64,000 nucleotides of DNA from Mycobacterium marinum (GTDB lineage: Bacteria; Actinomycetota; Actinomycetes; Mycobacteriales; Mycobacteriaceae): positions 4,588,001-4,652,000 of the forward strand of contig NZ_CP024190.1 of assembly GCF_003391395.1 (NCBI RefSeq). Reading direction: 5' to 3'. This document shows, piece by piece, positions 61,428 to 64,000 of this stretch (position 1 is the stretch's first letter; every line of letters begins with the position of its first letter). The notes under the pieces were generated by a model that searched no databases, was not told the DNA's origin, and saw only the letters and a list, made by a program, of their open reading frames with translations. The position numbers and the translations under genes are program-made.

Positions 61428-62138
61428 TCAGGCCTCGAACCGGATGGTGGGCAAATCGGCTTTGCCGTTCGCGTCGATCGAGCCCGTCCCGGACTGGAAC
61501 GGCAGCTTCGACGCGGAAACGGCGCCGGACACGACAGCGCCGGTGCCGACCATGTCGGCGACGGTCCCGTTCTGATGGACCGCGCGCACGTCGGCGTAGG
61601 TGAGCCCGTAGCAGACCTCCCGGCCGTCCACGGCAGTGTCGTCGTACGGGCCGAACAGACCCGGCGTCGCGGTGATCTCGCCGATCGCGGTGCCCGACGG
61701 GATGTAGCCGTTGGCGTAGTGGGCCGGGTTGACCAGCGACACCGTCGCCGATGAGCCACCACCGGTCAGCAGCGCGTCGTCGGCGACCAGCAGCGGAACG
61801 TCCTGGCTGGCCAGCGCGCCCTGGAATGTCACGGTGTACGGGCCGCCGTCAGCGCCAGAGACCGACACGTTGCCCGCGCCGATCGTCGACAGGCCAGCCA
61901 GCGCCGCCTGCACCGCGGCAGCGGTCGCGGCCTCTGCGATACCCGCGGTCGGGTCGCTGCCATCGAAGGCCAGGGTGTAGGTACCGCCGGTGGCATCGAT
62001 CGTGAGCAGCTGGGCCTCGTCGCGCGAGAACTTCGAAATGTCCAGCGTCACATTCGGCTTGAACGTGGGCTCGTCCAGGAGCCACTGCTTGTTGCCGACC
62101 TGATAGGTCGTCGTCTGCAACGAAATGTCGGTCGACAT
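61428..62138 (-). CDS. Capsid decoration protein with inserted beta domain
   Basis: A 236-residue protein. The flanking parts (QTTTYQVGNKQWLLDEPTFK at the start; NGYIPSGTAIGEITATPGLF, GPYDDTAVDGREVCYGL near the end) correspond to a head decoration (gpD-like) fold. Between them, about residues 45-135, lies an extra beta domain (GGTYTLAFDGSDPTAGIAEA, YTVTFQGALASQDVPLLVAD) repeated widely in actinophage structural proteins. Start ATG 62138. Confidence 0.8.
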   Translation of the reverse strand: MSTDISLQTTTYQVGNKQWLLDEPTFKPNVTLDISKFSRDEAQLLTIDATGGTYTLAFDGSDPTAGIAEAATAAAVQAALAGLSTIGAGNVSVSGADGGPYTVTFQGALASQDVPLLVADDALLTGGGSSATVSLVNPAHYANGYIPSGTAIGEITATPGLFGPYDDTAVDGREVCYGLTYADVRAVHQNGTVADMVGTGAVVSGAVSASKLPFQSGTGSIDANGKADLPTIRFEA

Positions 62139-62155
62139 AGCGTGCGTCCTTTCGG

Positions 62156-62866
62156 TTACGTGGTTTTGAAGCGCTTAGCCGCTTCGGCTCTGCCGGCTTC
62201 GCCGGGCCGTATCTGGCCACCGGTGCCGCCGCTGTGCTGCCCCCAAGACGGCTGCTGGTGCTGCTGCTGGCCGCCGTTTCCGGGCTGCTGTCCCTGGCCG
62301 CCGTCCGCGCCGAAAATGGCTGTCAGGTGGCCCATCACCTTCTCCTCGTCGATCTCACCGTCCTCGCCGGCGAACTTCGCCGGATCCGTGACCGCCATGA
62401 ACGACTTCAGCTGCTCGCCCTTGAGTACCTGGCTGGCGAGCGACTTCAGCTCGGACGCCTGGTACTTCGGCCGCCACTCAGCATCAGCGGCCGCACGGGC
62501 AGCCTTCTCGGCATCCTTGACCGCCTTCTGATCAGCCGACAGCTTCGCGTTGGCTTGCTCGTCGAGCTGCTGCTGCATCTGCTGTACCTGTTGCGGTGTA
62601 ACACCTTTGAACGCGGACAGCTTGTTGTCGGCCTGACGATTCTGGTGCTTGTAGTAGGCCAGCTGCTGCTCGACAGACATGTCCTTGACAGGCGTTTCGG
62701 CCGGGAACCCCATATCGGTGCCACCGGATTGCTGCCCCTGGCCGCCGCCATGCTGCTGCTGGCCGTTGCCCTGCGGCTGGCCACCAGTAGCCGCATTCGC
62801 GGCGTCTGACAATGCTTGCTGACTCGTACCTGGTTGAGAAAGTGGTGTGGACAATGCAACTCCCAT
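62156..62866 (-). CDS. Scaffolding protein
   Basis: A 236-residue low-complexity protein: Gln/Gly-rich N-terminus, central coiled coil (about 90-150, QVQQMQQQLDEQANAKLSAD), and a C-terminal part rich in Gln/Gly (about 195-230) ending with a basic helix (RAEAAKRFKTT). This composition and position before the capsid gene match siphovirus scaffolds. Confidence 0.85.
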   Translation of the reverse strand: MGVALSTPLSQPGTSQQALSDAANAATGGQPQGNGQQQHGGGQGQQSGGTDMGFPAETPVKDMSVEQQLAYYKHQNRQADNKLSAFKGVTPQQVQQMQQQLDEQANAKLSADQKAVKDAEKAARAAADAEWRPKYQASELKSLASQVLKGEQLKSFMAVTDPAKFAGEDGEIDEEKVMGHLTAIFGADGGQGQQPGNGGQQQHQQPSWGQHSGGTGGQIRPGEAGRAEAAKRFKTT

Positions 62867-62967
62867 ATCGGGTGAGATGTGGCGCCCATAGCGGGCCTGC
62901 CGCCGTTAACCAGGCGGAAGTTCGATGTGCGTAGACGAAATAGCCCCTGGGAAACACAAGGTTGAGG

Positions 62968-64000
62968 TCATCGTCGAACCGGCCCGACGGATCTCATCTC
63001 CGCTTTCAAGTCGCCGCGGAGGCGATCGATTGCTCTCTTGTGATAGGAGATCTGCGGTGAATCTTCCGATAGGCCCTTGTTGCGTAAGTCCTGCAGGTTC
63101 TTTTCCAGCCCCGGTAGCAGTCGTGCCGCGATCTGCGCCTTGGATTCCGGATCCGACACCGCGGTTCCGCCGGACCTCTTACGAGAAGCTTCGCTACGCG
63201 GCTTGTACTTGCGTTTCGGCACCAACACCGGCCCCAGCTCGCCGTGCTGGTCGACCACGTAGCGGGTTCGCTTCAGGTGGGCCGCCGACGTCCCACCAGC
63301 CGCCTTGTACAGGGCGTTGAGATCGACTGCGTTCAGATCGTCCGCGGGGTCATGGTCTTCGGTTACCGCGGCGATCGTGCAGTGGCACAGGTGGTGGATC
63401 GGCATAAGCTCGCCGACCTTGTAAATCCGGTCCGACGCGGCAATACACATGCCGCACGTGCCGCCGCGAGACAGCTCCGGGTGGATCACACGCCGATAGC
63501 CGATGATCTTGGCCCGCCGCCGGCCGCGTCCGGCCCGGTTGTCATCCAGGTCGACGGCCTTAGCCAAGACTTCCTGCTGCGCCAACCGCTGGGCGAGCAT
63601 CAGGTTGTCGTCGATCAGCGCGCCGATCCGCATTACTGCTTGTGCGTCAGCGTTCGGCTCACCCTGCGAGATCAGATATCGGAACAGCGCGGCCGGCCGC
63701 TGAAATACAGACTCCGTTGACATCTCCGCGGCCGACACTTTCGCGCTATCGCCTGCCCCGGTGTAGTCGACCTTCGCGCCTCGGTACCGCAGCCGAACCT
63801 TGCCGCCGCGCACCACCGCGGCCGGGGCCCGCACATCGACAGGGTTCGACGGTGCCGCCGACACCGGAATCCCCAGCGCCCCCAGCTGCTGCGTCTGCCC
63901 CGCAGCGGCAACCCGGGCCGCCGCGGTCTGCGCCGACACCATCAGCGCCGCTGCCTTGGTCACAAACTCTCGAACCTGCACCCCGTCATACGGGTTCACC
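62968..64000 (-). CDS. MuF-like minor capsid protein (5' end at window edge)
   Basis: At least 343 residues. The C-terminal half has the MuF-like cysteine/histidine signature CGMCIAASDRIYKVGELMPI followed by HHLCHCTI, typical of the minor head proteins next to the portal gene. A further long basic C-terminus (VLVPKRKYKPRSEASRKRSG) is present. A GTG at 63999 could be the start and would overlap an upstream stop (GTGA), but the frame may extend beyond 64000. It lies about 100 bases upstream of the scaffold gene. Confidence 0.82.
   Translation of the reverse strand, partial: VNPYDGVQVREFVTKAAALMVSAQTAAARVAAAGQTQQLGALGIPVSAAPSNPVDVRAPAAVVRGGKVRLRYRGAKVDYTGAGDSAKVSAAEMSTESVFQRPAALFRYLISQGEPNADAQAVMRIGALIDDNLMLAQRLAQQEVLAKAVDLDDNRAGRGRRRAKIIGYRRVIHPELSRGGTCGMCIAASDRIYKVGELMPIHHLCHCTIAAVTEDHDPADDLNAVDLNALYKAAGGTSAAHLKRTRYVVDQHGELGPVLVPKRKYKPRSEASRKRSGGTAVSDPESKAQIAARLLPGLEKNLQDLRNKGLSEDSPQISYHKRAIDRLRGDLKAEMRSVGPVRR

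Larger units (their letters stand above)
37516..64000. mobile_element. Siphovirus-type prophage, left end at tRNA-Lys, right end beyond window
   Basis: From the tRNA to the right edge nearly all genes are phage-type, and the minus-strand late genes follow standard siphovirus order: head morphogenesis, major capsid, connectors, tail, tape measure, minor tail, lysis. The lysis genes lie nearest the tRNA and head genes farthest, as expected if attP lies downstream of the lysis cassette and integration moved the integrase to the far end. No integrase, excise, repressor, portal or terminase is visible. The head, tail and lysis frames appear intact, so the element could be functional. The exact boundary is not proven because attR is outside the window. 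Confidence 0.9.

Noticed and set aside
37516..64000. A second prophage attachment repeat inside the window
   Set aside because: No further copy of the tRNA-Lys 3' half was found by eye, so the prophage is taken to extend beyond the right edge.

Overview
The window is high-GC mycobacterial chromosome running into an integrated siphovirus-type prophage that continues past the right edge. Gene order from about 4.3 to 23.8 kb (bkdCBA, citE-like, maoC-like, fadE19, accA1, accD1, scoB, scoA, fadD35, bkaR, an MmpS-like gene, an MFS gene, cmrA, a HerA-like gene, orn, tRNA-His) matches the Rv2495c-Rv2511 block of Mycobacterium tuberculosis. LdtMt2 (lppS) followed by tRNA-Lys at 36-37.5 kb matches Rv2518c-lysT. 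The MIRU-type repeat, mycolate methyltransferase, mce operon and PE_PGRS-type gene all fit a Mycobacterium, probably a slow grower but not M. tuberculosis itself. The species cannot be named from the sequence alone.

Layout. 1-1365: cobQ, cut by the left edge. 2.07-3.28 kb: a tandem duplication of a small secreted-protein gene that also copied the 3' end of the adjacent cyclopropane/mycolate methyltransferase gene. 4.3-18.0 kb: a leucine (branched-chain) degradation locus on the minus strand, bounded by its divergent TetR regulator (BkaR). The enzymes form a pathway: BkdABC makes isovaleryl-CoA, FadE19 oxidises it, AccA1/AccD1 carboxylate it, the MaoC-like hydratase makes HMG-CoA, the CitE-like lyase splits that to acetoacetate and acetyl-CoA, and ScoAB activates acetoacetate. 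GTTAAT/ATTAAC dyads lie both in the fadD35-bkaR gap and upstream of scoA. 18.2-23.8 kb: cell-envelope and housekeeping genes and tRNA-His with a strong terminator. 23.8-36 kb: a membrane protein, a TetR regulator and a complete mce operon (yrbEA, yrbEB, mceA-F, a Mas protein and an Mpt64-like secreted protein). In M. tuberculosis this interval holds Rv2512c-Rv2517c. 36.0-37.2 kb: the L,D-transpeptidase.

37.4-64 kb: prophage. One end lies at or just after tRNA-Lys(CUU). Next to it is a plus-strand four-gene cluster: a zinc-motif membrane protein, a small zinc-ribbon-like protein, a small secreted protein and a PE_PGRS-type protein. A hairpin terminator separates this cluster from the minus-strand late operon. 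In transcription order the visible late operon is MuF-like protein, scaffold, decoration protein, major capsid, head-tail connectors, tail terminator, major tail protein, frameshifted tail assembly chaperones, tape measure, minor tail proteins, LysA, a 16-codon ORF, LysB, holin and membrane proteins. Portal, terminase, integrase and immunity genes are not in the window.

The most notable observation is the PE_PGRS-type gene in the position normally held by lysogeny-expressed cargo, between the lysis cassette and the attachment end. It would make a host-type ESX-secreted surface protein part of a prophage. The main caution is that M. tuberculosis has a PE gene (PE26) just beyond the same tRNA, so the exact prophage boundary needs confirming.
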